This document shows positions 50,671 through 60,088 of a stretch of DNA of 64,000 bases, one piece after another; the stretch's first letter is position 1, and each line of letters starts with the position of its first letter. The stretch is taken from contig JAWXCE010000026.1 of NCBI GenBank assembly GCA_034440495.1, positions 39,881-103,880 on the forward strand. Direction: 5' to 3'. Position numbers and translations under genes: made by a program. The notes beneath the pieces are model-generated. The model worked only from the letters and a program-made list of their open reading frames with translations, had not been told where the DNA came from and made no database searches. The DNA comes from JAWXCE01 sp034440495. GTDB taxonomy: Bacteria; Pseudomonadota; Alphaproteobacteria; Rhizobiales; Rhodomicrobiaceae.

Positions 50671-51636
50671 TCACATGCGGCGTCCGCCGCCCATCACGGG
50701 GGTATAGCCGATCCTTGCGAATGTCGGCAGGTCTTCTTCGTCCATTTCGCCTGACCGAGCGCCCAGATACGCAGCCAGAAGACCGATCAACAACGATGCA
50801 AAGGCCCAAAAAGCCGTTGCCGCGATAGCTACACGTGCAGTTTCTGCAGCGCTGCGGATACTTTCCTCAGTCTGCTGAAGTGCGTTGTTTACAGTCGTCT
50901 GAGCTTCGTCAACGCGGCGGCGTGCATCCTCAACCGGAATCTTGGCCACGCGCGCAACGGCATTGTTGAGCTGCTCACGTTGAGCTTGATTCCACTCGCC
51001 CTGCACGATGCGCTGACCAACAAGATTGGTGATCTCCTGAACCGCGCCCTGATCGACCTCACCCTGAGTCGTGCCAATCAATGTGCGCTGTACGCGCTCG
51101 AACAGACCTGGGTTCGCCTGACCTGCCTGAGCTGCGGCATTTGTTGCGCCTGAAAGGGCAGTTGCAGTGCGGTCTACAACGTTTCCAGCGGTATTTACTG
51201 CCGAAGTTGCACCTCTCATCATTGCTGGCGCAACAATAGAAACAGTGATTAACGTCGTCAGGGCCCATACGCCGAGGCCATAAATCGCTGCACGTTTGCC
51301 GCCAAAGGTGTGCGACATCGCACTGGCGACGAAACCGCCCACGAACAGGCCAATAGCCGATGACGCTAGAAACCATACGCCGCTAACGCCGCCCAATGTC
51401 ATCAGTCCATCACGCGCCGTGTCCTGGGTGTCAACGACGCTTGCAGTGACGCCCACGCCTAGAATGTGGAGAGCGACCGTGATCGCACATGCGGCCAGTA
51501 CGCCAAAAAAGATTGCGCTCCATGAGAGTGGACGCCAGCGATCAAGACGCTCTTCGAGATTGTCCTTCATGCGTTCGCGGGCTGCGCCTCCGTCTTCCAT
51601 GTCATTCTTCTTGTCCATAGATTTGTCGTTTGCCAT
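50671..51636 (-). CDS. Multi-pass membrane protein (PhnA-like / YrzE-type), function unknown
   Basis: A 321-residue protein starting at ATG 51636, which has AAGGAG six bases upstream (a longer start at 51654 lacks one). A charged 40-residue N-terminus is followed by LSWSAIFFGVLAACAITVALHILGVG, VWFLASSAIGLFVGGFVASAM and IYGLGVWALTTLITVSIVAPAMM membrane segments, an Ala/Gln-rich helical stretch (about residues 150-270) that looks periplasmic or coiled-coil, and a last helix AFWAFASLLIGLLAAYLGA before an acidic tail. Similar proteins in Methylobacterium and relatives are annotated PhnA-like without evidence for phosphonate use. Own terminator; monocistronic. Confidence 0.75.
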   Translation of the reverse strand: MANDKSMDKKNDMEDGGAARERMKDNLEERLDRWRPLSWSAIFFGVLAACAITVALHILGVGVTASVVDTQDTARDGLMTLGGVSGVWFLASSAIGLFVGGFVASAMSHTFGGKRAAIYGLGVWALTTLITVSIVAPAMMRGATSAVNTAGNVVDRTATALSGATNAAAQAGQANPGLFERVQRTLIGTTQGEVDQGAVQEITNLVGQRIVQGEWNQAQREQLNNAVARVAKIPVEDARRRVDEAQTTVNNALQQTEESIRSAAETARVAIAATAFWAFASLLIGLLAAYLGARSGEMDEEDLPTFARIGYTPVMGGGRRM

Positions 51637-51820
51637 TTTATGCTCCTTCGCCATGTTGTTATGAGCGGGAAACGCAAAGGGCTTGTATTTGTTTCACGAA
51701 GCTTCTGACCTTTAAAAGGATTTGAGTTAATGTGCATTTGTTAAGAGTTGAAAGCCATTGAATAGATTTCGATAACAAGTTCGGCTAATATTGCGCACCT
51801 GAGGCTCGCGGTGATCGGCC

Positions 51821-52756
51821 ATGAACAACACAGCCGTTGTGGAACTTGACTGCGTTATCGTCGGCGCCGGGCCAGCTGGTCTGACCGCCGCGATCTACAT
51901 GGCGCGTTTCCGGCGACGGTTTGTCACCCTGGATTCAGGGATGAGCCGCGCGTCATGGATACCACTGTCTCACAATCACCCCGGCTTCCCGCATGGCGTT
52001 GGCGGCAACGAGTTGCTTGAGCGAATGCGCGCGCAACTTATGGAGCATGATGCGACGGTGACGCCTTCCCCTGTGACGAGCGTTGTGAAGCAGGGCGACA
52101 CATTTCAGGTGCATACAGATAACGCCCGTTTTGCCGCGCCCTTCCTAATCATGGCGACCGGAGTCGTCGACCGGGAGCCTCCGCTCCCAAACATGCGCGC
52201 CGCAGTGCGGGAGGGGTTGGTCCGGCAATGCCCCATTTGCGATGGTTATGAGGCTATTGGCAAAGACCTAGCCGTACTGACAAACAATATGGCCGGATTG
52301 GGCGAGGCGCTCTTTCTGCGCACGTACACGCCACACATTACTGTCGTAAACATTGGCTCGACGCTAGATCTTGATCCCGGCAATGCAGCTCGCCTTCAAG
52401 ATGCGGGCATTCGCCTTCAGCAATCGCCACTATCATCGATACTTGCAGACGACGCGGGCAAAGTTTGCATGACGTTCGAAGATGGCGAACAACACAAGTT
52501 CGATGCGATTTATTCGGCACTCGGCGTGATCCCCGCGACGGGCCTTTGCGTGGATTTATGAGTGAAGCTTACCGAAGATGCGCGCGTTATTGTCGATGCA
52601 AATCAGCAAACATCGGTCAGCGGATGCTACTCAGCCGGCGATAACATGACGGGGTTGAACCAGCTCGGGGTTGCTATGGCTCACGGAGAGATAGCCGCAG
52701 TCGCCATCCACAATCGCTTTCGCGAGCGCGATAACCTTAAATTAATTGTAGACTAA
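51821..52756 (+). pseudogene. Thioredoxin-reductase-like FAD oxidoreductase with in-frame TGA
   Basis: A TrxB-like flavoprotein of about 310 residues: DCVIVGAGPAGLTAAIYMARF (FAD), SHNHPGFPHGVGGNELLERM, LIMATGVVDREPP, RQCPICDGYEAIGKD (cysteine pair) and C-terminal SGCYSAGDNMTGLNQLGVAMAHGEIAA. A TGA at 52559-52561 interrupts the frame between CVDL and VKLTEDARV; relatives have LG-x-KLTEDGRV there, so it is probably GGA changed to TGA. The last 64 residues could in theory start at the GTG just after the stop but would not fold alone. The family reduces small thiols or unknown substrates. Unless the stop is a base error, the enzyme lacks its FAD-binding C-terminus. Confidence 0.85.
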
Positions 52757-52795
52757 CTGCGCCGGATCAGTGGCCCGGCGCAGCATAGCGAATGG

Positions 52796-53158
52796 CTATT
52801 TGCACTTCTTTTCGAGAGGCTCGAAAGTCGCGATTACGACCTTGCCTTCATCCGACGCAGGGTCGATTTGCTGAAGCCCGTCCATGATGCGCTCATAATC
52901 GCCACCTAGAGATTTGCCCATGTCATCCGCTTTTTTGCCAAGCTCATCAGCTTTCTTTTCGTCCTTTTTCTCACCGGCTTCGTAAGCTTCATTGTAAAGC
53001 TTGGACATTTCGCAATACGCCGTAACCTGCTTCGGATCGGTCTCGATCTGGCCGATGAGCTTTTTTACTTCGTCGATAGATACTTTTGCAGGCGTCTGCG
53101 CATTTGCCGACAGCGCGACAGCGAAAAGCATCGGAGCAGCCCAGTACATCGTTTTCAT
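52796..53158 (-). CDS. Small periplasmic helical protein of unknown function
   Basis: A 120-residue protein from ATG 53158 (GGAG eight bases upstream). MKTMYWAAPMLFAVALSANA is a signal peptide. The mature part has VSIDEVKKLIGQIETDPKQVTAYCEMSKLYNEAYEAGEKKD in pieces, then lysine/aspartate-rich helices and ends PLEKKCK; two cysteines may form a disulfide. Similar short proteins are common in Hyphomicrobiales without known role. Divergent from the metal transporter operon. Confidence 0.75.
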   Translation of the reverse strand: MKTMYWAAPMLFAVALSANAQTPAKVSIDEVKKLIGQIETDPKQVTAYCEMSKLYNEAYEAGEKKDEKKADELGKKADDMGKSLGGDYERIMDGLQQIDPASDEGKVVIATFEPLEKKCK

Positions 53159-53330
53159 GGTTTTTTCTCCGCTTTGAAATTTATTAATCAAACCCGGGAC
53201 GACCTGCTTTACCGGCATTCATCCTCCCCGGCGGCCTAATTGTTCAAGATGCAAATGGCGACTTTTTCGCGGCTTTCCGGTTCATAATCGGACGGTGTTG
53301 GTCTGCGGCGAGACAACGCGGCGGCTCTTA

Positions 53331-53359
53331 TTGCAAATGACTTTCAATTGCATTATAAA
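53331..53359 (+). promoter_or_regulatory. Sigma-70-type promoter with overlapping Mur/Zur-like palindrome for the metal ABC operon
   Basis: TTGCAA (53331-53336) and TATAAA (53354-53359) are separated by exactly 17 bases. An inverted repeat with arms TTGCAAATGA (53331-53340) and TCAATTGCAT (53344-53353), 8 of 10 positions pairing, covers the -35 and the spacer. TGCAA...TTGCA palindromes are the kind bound by rhizobial Mur repressors. The first ATG of the operon lies 33 bases past the -10. Confidence 0.65.
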
Positions 53360-53391
53360 GTAGCACTGTGATGATGTAATTGGAGCTGCTG

Positions 53392-54390
53392 ATGCGATTT
53401 CAGAGTTATCGAAGGCGATTGGCGCGCTTGGTGCTTTCGCTATTTGCGATCACGGGATTAACAATTGCCGGGGCTTTATTGAGCGTCGCTAACGCCCAGA
53501 CAGTCAAAAAAATCGCTGTGGTCGCGACGACAGGCATGGTCGCCGATGCCGCAAAAGCGGTAGCGGGTGATCGCGCCGAGGTCGCAGCGCTGATGGGGCC
53601 AGGCGTCGATCCGCATCTTTACCGCCAGACGCGCTCCGACGTCATCAAGCTGTCGCGCGCCGACATCGTTTTCTACAACGGCCTGTATCTTGAGGCGCAA
53701 CTGGAAGAGCTGCTGCTCGAACTCGGCAAGACCAAAACCGTAGTAGCTGTGGCGCAGGGCGCGCCGCGCGACGAATGGCTCGCGCACGATGATTACAAGG
53801 ACAAATTTGATCCTCACATGTGGATTGATCCGGCCCTTTGGTCGAATACGGTTGGCGTCGTGCGTGACGCGCTTATCAAACAGGACCCTGCAGGCAAAGC
53901 CGCATATGAAGCGAATGCGGCGAAATATCTGCAAGACATCGAGAAGCTTGCCGCGTATGCGAAAAAATCACTTGAAACCGTGCCCGCCAATGCTCGTGTC
54001 CTCATCTCCGCCCACGACGCCTTCAACTACTTTGGCAAGGCCTATGGCTTCGAGGTCATCGGCGTGCAGGGTATGAGCACGGAAAGCGAAGCCGGCCTTA
54101 AGCAGATTGAGGACATGGTTGCCTTGCTGGTGAACAAAAAAGTTGGAGCGATCTTCGTTGAAAGCTCCGTGTCGGATCGCAATGTGAAGGCGCTCATTGA
54201 GGGCGCGGCGGCCAAAGGCCACACGGTTAAAGTCGGCGGGCAACTTTTCTCCGACGCGATGGGTTCAGATGGAACCTATGAAGGAACATACATCGGCATG
54301 ATCGACCACAACGCGACCGTCATCACCCGCGCGCTGGGCGGCGAGGCGCCTGCAAAAGGTCTCAATGGCAAACTTGGAGCTGGATCGTAA
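53392..54390 (+). CDS. TroA/MntA-type metal-binding lipoprotein-like receptor of Mn/Zn ABC importer
   Basis: A 332-residue cluster A-I substrate-binding protein. Signal peptide with an RRRLARLVLSLFAITGL core; mature start AQTVKKIAVV. Metal ligands by family: His in LMGPGVDPHLYRQT, His in KFDPHMWIDP, Glu in AIFVESSVSDRN and Asp near FSDAMG. VIGVQGMSTESEAGLKQI and DGTYEGTYIGMIDHNATVI are typical of TroA/SitA rather than the His-rich-loop ZnuA; no His-rich loop is present. This favours manganese or mixed Mn/Fe transport. ATG 53392 follows GGAG at seven bases. Confidence 0.92.
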   Translation: MRFQSYRRRLARLVLSLFAITGLTIAGALLSVANAQTVKKIAVVATTGMVADAAKAVAGDRAEVAALMGPGVDPHLYRQTRSDVIKLSRADIVFYNGLYLEAQLEELLLELGKTKTVVAVAQGAPRDEWLAHDDYKDKFDPHMWIDPALWSNTVGVVRDALIKQDPAGKAAYEANAAKYLQDIEKLAAYAKKSLETVPANARVLISAHDAFNYFGKAYGFEVIGVQGMSTESEAGLKQIEDMVALLVNKKVGAIFVESSVSDRNVKALIEGAAAKGHTVKVGGQLFSDAMGSDGTYEGTYIGMIDHNATVITRALGGEAPAKGLNGKLGAGS

Positions 54391-54391
54391 T

Positions 54392-55189
54392 ATGTTGCAG
54401 CGCTTGGCGCCGTCCGACGAGCCGCTGTCCTCTCCCGCCTGGGAGAACAGCCCTTTCAAAGTCTCGAAACTCACCGCCGCCTACAACAACAAGCCGGTGG
54501 TTTTCGATGTGAGCTTCACCGCGCCGCGCAATGCGCTGGCCGCGATCATCGGCCCGAATGGCGCGGGCAAATCCACGTTTCTCAAAGCCGCGCTGGGTTT
54601 GACACCGAAGCTTGCCGGCGAAACGCGCGTGTTTGGCAAGCCGTTATCCAAAAGCCGCCGCGAGATCGCCTATGTGCCGCAGCGTGCGTCCGTCGATTGG
54701 GATTTCCCCGCCAACGTGTTCGATGTGGCGATGATGGGCCTGCAGGCGGAAATCGGCTGGCTGCGCTGGCCCAAAGCTGAGCACAAGGCGCGGGTGATGG
54801 CTGCGCTGCAATTGGTCGGCATGCAGGACTTCGCCAGGCGCCAGATCGGCCAGCTCTCCGGCGGGCAGCGCCAGCGCGTGTTTATCGCCCGCGCGCTTGT
54901 GCAAAACGCCGACGTTTACCTGCTCGACGAACCCTTCGCAGGCGTCGACGCGGCGACGGAGGCCGCGATTATGGAGGTTTTCCGAGATCTGAAGCAGCGC
55001 GGCAAGACCGTGATTTGCGTCCATCACGACTTGGCGACCGTGCGCGATTATTTCGATTACGTGATGCTGATGAACGTGACGAAAGTCTCGGAAGGGCCGA
55101 CGGCCAAAGCGTTCACGCCGGAAGCGCTGGCGAAAGCCTATGACGGCCGCTTGCCCGCGCAGGACTCGTTCGCTGTGGCGGTCCAATGA
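54392..55189 (+). CDS. Mn/Zn ABC importer ATPase
   Basis: A 265-residue ATP-binding subunit: IIGPNGAGKSTFLKAALGL (Walker A), YVPQRASVDWDFPANVFDVAMMG (Q-loop region), IGQLSGGQRQRVFIARALV (signature), VYLLDEPFAGVDAATE (Walker B) and VHHDLATVRDYF (switch His). The ATG at 54392 comes one base after the receptor stop; an in-frame ATG at 54365 would overlap the receptor gene. Second gene of the four-gene operon. Confidence 0.95.
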   Translation: MLQRLAPSDEPLSSPAWENSPFKVSKLTAAYNNKPVVFDVSFTAPRNALAAIIGPNGAGKSTFLKAALGLTPKLAGETRVFGKPLSKSRREIAYVPQRASVDWDFPANVFDVAMMGLQAEIGWLRWPKAEHKARVMAALQLVGMQDFARRQIGQLSGGQRQRVFIARALVQNADVYLLDEPFAGVDAATEAAIMEVFRDLKQRGKTVICVHHDLATVRDYFDYVMLMNVTKVSEGPTAKAFTPEALAKAYDGRLPAQDSFAVAVQ

Positions 55190-56148
55190 ACGCCAGCGAG
55201 ATCGCCTCGATGTTTCTGCTTCAGGGCGGGTATAACACCACGCTGGTCATGATTGGCGCGGCGCTGCTTGGCGCTGGCGGCGGCGCCATCGGATCGTTCG
55301 CGCTGCTGCGGCGCCGGGCTCTCGCCAGCGACGCCATGAGCCATGCGACGCTGCCCGGCATCGTGCTCGCGTTTTTCTTCGGCCACTGGGCCTTTGGCGA
55401 TGGACGGCCGTTATGGCTGCTGTTGACTGGCGCGGCGCTTTCCGCCGGTTTTGGGCTGTGGCTCGTCGAACGCATCAAATCGCGCACGCGGCTTGAGGAA
55501 GACGCCGCTATTGGCATCGTGCTTTCCACCTTTTTCGCGGCGGGCATTGTGCTGCTAACGGTCGTGCAATCGATGAACCTGCCGGGGCAGGCGGGGCTTT
55601 CCGGCTATTTGCTCGGCTCGACGGCCAGCATGTTGCGCTCGGAGGCGGAGATCATCGCCGTAGCGGCGGGTGCCGTCGTTATCGCAATAATGCTGCTGCG
55701 TAATATGCTGTTCGCGGTCGCCTTCGACGAAGGCTACGCCACGGCGCGCGGGCTGAATGTCGCGCGGCTCGATATCGTGTTGCTGTTTCTCGTTCTCGCC
55801 ATCGTTGTCATCGGGTTGAAGGCGGCGGGGCTAGTGCTCGTCATTGCGCTGACGATTACGCCGCCCGTCACTGCGAGGCTATGGACAAACCGCGCCTCAA
55901 CCATGGTGTGGCTGGCGGCGGCGTTTGGCGCGGCTGGCTCTTATATGGGTGCGGGCCTTTCGGCGGTCGCGCCAAACATGCCAGCGGGCGCAGTGATCGT
56001 GCTGTCGCAGTTTGCGCTGTTCGCGATTTCGCTGGCTTTTGCGCCTGAGCGGGGGCTGATTCCGGCCGCAGTGCGCCATTACAGATTAAAGCGCGACGTG
56101 CTGGCGGGCCGCTGGCGTCCGGCTGGATTTGAGGGTCGCGAGGTATGA
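55186..56148 (+). CDS. Mn/Zn ABC importer permease (first)
   Basis: A 320-residue ABC-3 family permease with about eight membrane helices. ALLGAGGGAIGSFALLRRRALASDAMSHATLPGIVLAFFFG (in pieces) is the family signature, followed by LSGYLLGSTASML, LFAVAFDEGYATARGLN and LVIALTITPPVTARLWTNR. Overlaps the ATPase gene by four bases. With the next gene it forms a heterodimeric channel, as in TroCD/SitCD. Confidence 0.94.
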   Translation: MNASEIASMFLLQGGYNTTLVMIGAALLGAGGGAIGSFALLRRRALASDAMSHATLPGIVLAFFFGHWAFGDGRPLWLLLTGAALSAGFGLWLVERIKSRTRLEEDAAIGIVLSTFFAAGIVLLTVVQSMNLPGQAGLSGYLLGSTASMLRSEAEIIAVAAGAVVIAIMLLRNMLFAVAFDEGYATARGLNVARLDIVLLFLVLAIVVIGLKAAGLVLVIALTITPPVTARLWTNRASTMVWLAAAFGAAGSYMGAGLSAVAPNMPAGAVIVLSQFALFAISLAFAPERGLIPAAVRHYRLKRDVLAGRWRPAGFEGREV

Positions 56149-57065
56149 GCATGGAATTCTGGCAGTTCAGCCTCGTGCCGATTGCGATGGGCGTATTCGC
56201 GGCAGTGGCTTGCACGCTCGCTGGCAATTTCCTTGTGTTGCGCCGGCAAAGCCTGGTGGGCGATGCGGTGAGCCACGTGGTGCTGCCGGGCATCGTGCTT
56301 GGCTTCATCGTTAGCGGGGGCACGTCTGCGCCGTGGATGCTGGCGGGCGCCGCGTTCGCAGCCGTGATCGCCGCGATATCGTTTGAAGCCGTGCGACGCG
56401 CGGCTCGGGTGGAAGCGGGCGCCGCAATGGGCGTTGTGTTCACCGCCATGTTCGCGCTCGGCGTCCTGTTGCTGGAGCAGTCGGACGCACGCTCGGTGCA
56501 CATCGACGTGGAGCACGCCCTTTACGGCAATCTGGAGAGCCACATCTGGCTGGCGGGCACGGACTGGCGTGCGTTGTTCAGCGCGGAAGCTCTGGCCGCG
56601 TTGCCGGACGAAGCGGTACTGCTGGCTGCGGTCGCACTTATTCTCGCCGTCTTCGTCGCGCTGTTTTTTAAAGAATTGCGGTTAGTGACCTTCGACGCCG
56701 ATTACGCCCGCAGCATCGGCTTGCCCGCCACTGCAATCGGCTTCGGCGTCATTCTCGCGGCGGCGTTCGCGGCGGTGACGGCGTTTTCCGCTGTCGGCTC
56801 CATACTGGTGATCGCCATGTTCATCTGCCCAGCGGCGGCGGCGCGGCTGCTCACTAATGACCTGACCACGCAAATCTGGTTGAGCGTCGCCATCGCCGCG
56901 CTGTCCGCCATCCTCGGCTTTATCGCAGCCGGACACGCGCCGTTGTGGCTCGGCTTTCAGTCCACGGTGAGCGCAGCGGGCATGATCGCGGTCGTGTCGG
57001 GTCTGTTCGTCCTCGCCGCCGCATTTATAGGCCTTCAACGCGGCACGGCGCGCCGCAACGCTTGA
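56145..57065 (+). CDS. Mn/Zn ABC importer permease (second)
   Basis: A 306-residue ABC-3 family permease. ACTLAGNFLVLRRQSLVGDAVSHVVLPGIVLGFIV in pieces, LYGNLESHIWLAG, RLVTFDADYARSIGLPATAIGFGV, VGSILVIAMFICPAAAARLLTNDL match the family. Paralogue of the preceding permease and overlapping it by four bases (ATGA). Last gene of the operon. Confidence 0.94.
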   Translation: MSMEFWQFSLVPIAMGVFAAVACTLAGNFLVLRRQSLVGDAVSHVVLPGIVLGFIVSGGTSAPWMLAGAAFAAVIAAISFEAVRRAARVEAGAAMGVVFTAMFALGVLLLEQSDARSVHIDVEHALYGNLESHIWLAGTDWRALFSAEALAALPDEAVLLAAVALILAVFVALFFKELRLVTFDADYARSIGLPATAIGFGVILAAAFAAVTAFSAVGSILVIAMFICPAAAARLLTNDLTTQIWLSVAIAALSAILGFIAAGHAPLWLGFQSTVSAAGMIAVVSGLFVLAAAFIGLQRGTARRNA

Positions 57066-57118
57066 CGCAGGGGGCTTCGCATTCCACGTTCTGACTTTGC
57101 CACGCTTGAGGTAGAGCA

Positions 57119-57652
57119 ATGCCACGCATCGACGAAACTTTGCCGTTCAAGCCTGTGCGCATTGCGGTGCTCACAGTTTCGGACACGCGCACACCTGAGG
57201 ACGATAAATCCGGGGCGCTCCTTGCCGAACTGTTAACGGCCGACGGTCATGAACTGGCGGCCAAGGCGGTGGTCAAAGACGATGTGGCTCAAATCCAGTC
57301 AATGCTCAGATCGTGGATTGCAGACGCCAATATTGACTGCATTATCACCACTGGCGGCACCGGCCTGACCGGGCGCGATGTGACGCCGGAAGCTGTGCAG
57401 CCGCTATTTGACAAGGAAATCGAGGGCTTCGCGATCCTGTTTCACATGCTGAGTTTTGCAAAGGTGGGCACCTCGACAATCCAGTCGCGAGCGCTCGGCG
57501 GGCTGGCAAGCGGCACCTATATTTTCTGCGTGCCAGGGTCGCCCGGCGCATGCCGCGACGCCTGGGACGGTATTTTGAAATTCCAGCTCGATTTCCGGCA
57601 CCGCCCCTGCAATATGGTCGAAATCATGCCAAGGCTACTGGAGCATGTCTGA
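57119..57652 (+). CDS. moaB: Molybdenum cofactor biosynthesis protein B (MoaB/Mog type)
   Basis: A 177-residue molybdopterin-binding fold: IAVLTVSDTRTPEDDKSGALLAELLTADGHELAAKAVVKDD in pieces, CIITTGGTGLTGRDVTPEAV (cofactor loop), FHMLSFAKVGTSTIQSRALGGLASGTYIFCVPGSPGACRDAW in pieces. MoaB proteins adenylate or bind molybdopterin. It starts 53 bases after the transporter operon on the same strand and may be read from it. Confidence 0.93.
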   Translation: MPRIDETLPFKPVRIAVLTVSDTRTPEDDKSGALLAELLTADGHELAAKAVVKDDVAQIQSMLRSWIADANIDCIITTGGTGLTGRDVTPEAVQPLFDKEIEGFAILFHMLSFAKVGTSTIQSRALGGLASGTYIFCVPGSPGACRDAWDGILKFQLDFRHRPCNMVEIMPRLLEHV

Positions 57653-57694
57653 GCGAAACGTAATCTTTGAGTAATTAGAATGAGAGCGATAATT

Positions 57695-57916
57695 TTAAAC
57701 TGCTACCCAGAAGCCGGATTTGGGCAGGAGACAATTGCCTGGTGCCGCCGCTAATTTTAAGTTGCTGGTGATGACAGCCCCAATAATTGTGCTGATTGCG
57801 CTCCGGTTAAAACTTTCAGCGGAGAAAATAAGCACCGGGCGACGATAGCCAGGTTCTGAGGCTCGCGGTTCCGCTAAATCAGCCCACCAGATATCCCCGC
57901 GATGCACAGTTACCAC
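57695..57916 (-). pseudogene. MazF/PemK-like toxin, 3'-truncated
   Basis: A 73-codon frame from GTG 57916: VHRGDIWWADLAEPRASEPGYRRPVLI, FNRSAISTIIGAVITSNLKLA, APGNCLLPKSG. This follows MazF-family RNases, which need about 105-115 residues. The frame ends early in FWVAV-stop, and no further family sequence can be read in any frame, so the last third (with the closing strand and helix) is gone. The GTG overlaps the TAA of the antitoxin remnant (GTGGTAA). Confidence 0.75.
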
Positions 57917-58064
57917 GGATATGACAGCGATTTGCTCTGCATCGCGGCTATGGCAGGGTCTAGCAGTTCAATATCTGCATCCGCGCCATGAACTTTGTTA
58001 AGCGCCTCGGTAACACTGGTTTCGCGACGGCGTACGACATACTCCGAAATCGCTTTCGATGTAA

Positions 58065-58068
<4 letters not shown>
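57910..58068 (-). pseudogene. MazE-like antitoxin remnant, 5'-truncated at speE
   Basis: Fifty-two residues readable from a TTG at 58068: ITSKAISEYVVRRRETSVTEALNKVHG, DADIELLDPAIAAMQSKSLSYPW-stop. The pattern Y-x-K-A-x-x-x-Y...V-T-x-x-L-x-x-V-[YH]...LDP-x-x-A-x-Q-x-x-S is the C-terminal two thirds of antitoxins paired with MazF-type toxins. The DNA-binding N-terminus is missing; the sequence is cut where the last codons of speE begin. Confidence 0.65.
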
Positions 58069-58916
<848 letters not shown>

Positions 58917-59066
58917 ACCGTCTCCCAGCATATTAAAAGCCGCGCAGAGCGTGACTTCGCAGCGACAGCAAATTCAAGAAATGGCGTCTGAAGCTTGACC
59001 AAACCCAGTCTTCTTTGGATAGCTGTTACGCGCTAAATATGACGATATCAATGAAGGAAAATTAGC

Positions 59067-59546
59067 ATGATCTTGATCGCACGCTTCTTTATGGCGTCCA
59101 TGTTAAGCATCGCATTGTTTGCAAGTTTCGCGAATGCACAAAGCGTGAAAAAGGCTCCGGCGCCCAAACCCGCCGTGAGTGGCAACGGTGGCGGTATTAT
59201 ATATGTTTATTGGCCACGCGGGTTTTTCGACCCGATTCTGCCAAATCTCCCGGAATGGATGAAGATCCGTCATGACATTGCAATTGACGGCAAGGTGGCT
59301 GGCGAATTGACCAAAGGCGAATACACGGTGCTAAGGGTAACTCCGGGAAAGCGGTATATCGACATCAAGCAGGGCGGATTAGACTTAGGCAGTTTATTCG
59401 GCAACAAGGGCACGGCTATACTGGTGGGCAACGGCACGAGCTTGTATTTTCAGGTTTATATTGAAAATAACGCCGTCTTTCTGTCACAGCGACCTGCGTC
59501 GGAAGGCCAAGCAAACGTATCGCAGTTGAAGCGTTTTGGGCGATGA
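59067..59546 (+). CDS. Secreted DUF2846-like protein, copy 1
   Basis: A 159-residue exported protein. MILIARFFMASMLSIALFASFANAQ is a signal peptide; the mature part has GGIIYVYWPRGFF, IAIDGKVAGELTKGEYTVLRVTPGKRYIDI in pieces and GTSLYFQVYIENNAVFL. The pattern (Y-hydrophobic-Y-x-P/R, short-strand ID-G, G-E-Y-x-x-L-x-x-x-P-G) is that of DUF2846 small lipoprotein-like folds. No lipobox is visible. Followed by a diverged paralogue at ATGA overlap, so a tandem duplication. Function unknown. Confidence 0.7.
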   Translation: MILIARFFMASMLSIALFASFANAQSVKKAPAPKPAVSGNGGGIIYVYWPRGFFDPILPNLPEWMKIRHDIAIDGKVAGELTKGEYTVLRVTPGKRYIDIKQGGLDLGSLFGNKGTAILVGNGTSLYFQVYIENNAVFLSQRPASEGQANVSQLKRFGR

Positions 59547-59995
59547 CAATGTTGATTGTTAGCAGGCTGGTTCTAGCGGTTTTTGTGTGCGCCCTATCAT
59601 TTGGATGGACTTCCGCGGTTGCGCAGGAAAGTCCGCTTGAGGCTAAGAAGTCCAAACCGCAAAACGGTTCTGGAACGGTGTATATTTTCTGGCTGGACGT
59701 CGAGAATAGAATTTTCCCAAAATCCATGATGAAAAGGATTACGGTGAGGGTTGGTGGGCGACAAATGGCGATCATTCAGCCAGGTGAGTTCGTAGGGCTA
59801 AACCTTCCCGCCGGGAAGCAGACAATCGTTCTGGAAGAAGACGTAATTTTAGGCACGTCAAGAACTCCGAGCACGGTAACAGTTTCATCGGGGGCCCGGT
59901 ATTATCAGATAGTGTCTCAGAATGCGGGCGGATGGCTTCAGGAAATTCCGTCTGAAGTGGCGCGACCCGAGATGGCAAAATTGAAGAAGCGTTGA
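59543..59995 (+). CDS. Secreted DUF2846-like protein, copy 2
   Basis: A 150-residue paralogue of the preceding protein: signal peptide MTMLIVSRLVLAVFVCALSF...AVAQE, then SGTVYIFWLDVENRIFPKSMMKRITVRVGG, IIQPGEFVGLNLPAGKQTIVLEED in pieces, ARYYQIVSQNAGGWLQEIPSE. Both end in a basic KLKKR or LKRFGR tail. Initiation at 59543 or at the ATG six bases on; the gene overlaps copy 1 by four bases. Both are inserted between speD and speE on the opposite strand. Confidence 0.7.
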   Translation: MTMLIVSRLVLAVFVCALSFGWTSAVAQESPLEAKKSKPQNGSGTVYIFWLDVENRIFPKSMMKRITVRVGGRQMAIIQPGEFVGLNLPAGKQTIVLEEDVILGTSRTPSTVTVSSGARYYQIVSQNAGGWLQEIPSEVARPEMAKLKKR

Positions 59996-60007
59996 TGCAA
60001 CGATCGT

Positions 60008-60051
60008 AATGAAACTGGGCCGCGATGCCATGCATGCGACCCAGTTTCATT
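60008..60051. terminator. Long stem-loop between convergent genes
   Basis: A perfect 12-base-pair stem, AATGAAACTGGG (60008-60019) with CCCAGTTTCATT (60040-60051), lies 13 bases after the second secreted-protein gene and 38 bases after speD on the other strand. No T run follows on either strand, but position and stem suggest a two-way transcription stop. Confidence 0.6.
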
Positions 60052-60088
60052 AATCCTACAAATTTAAGCTCAACGCCCCGAGAGCGGC

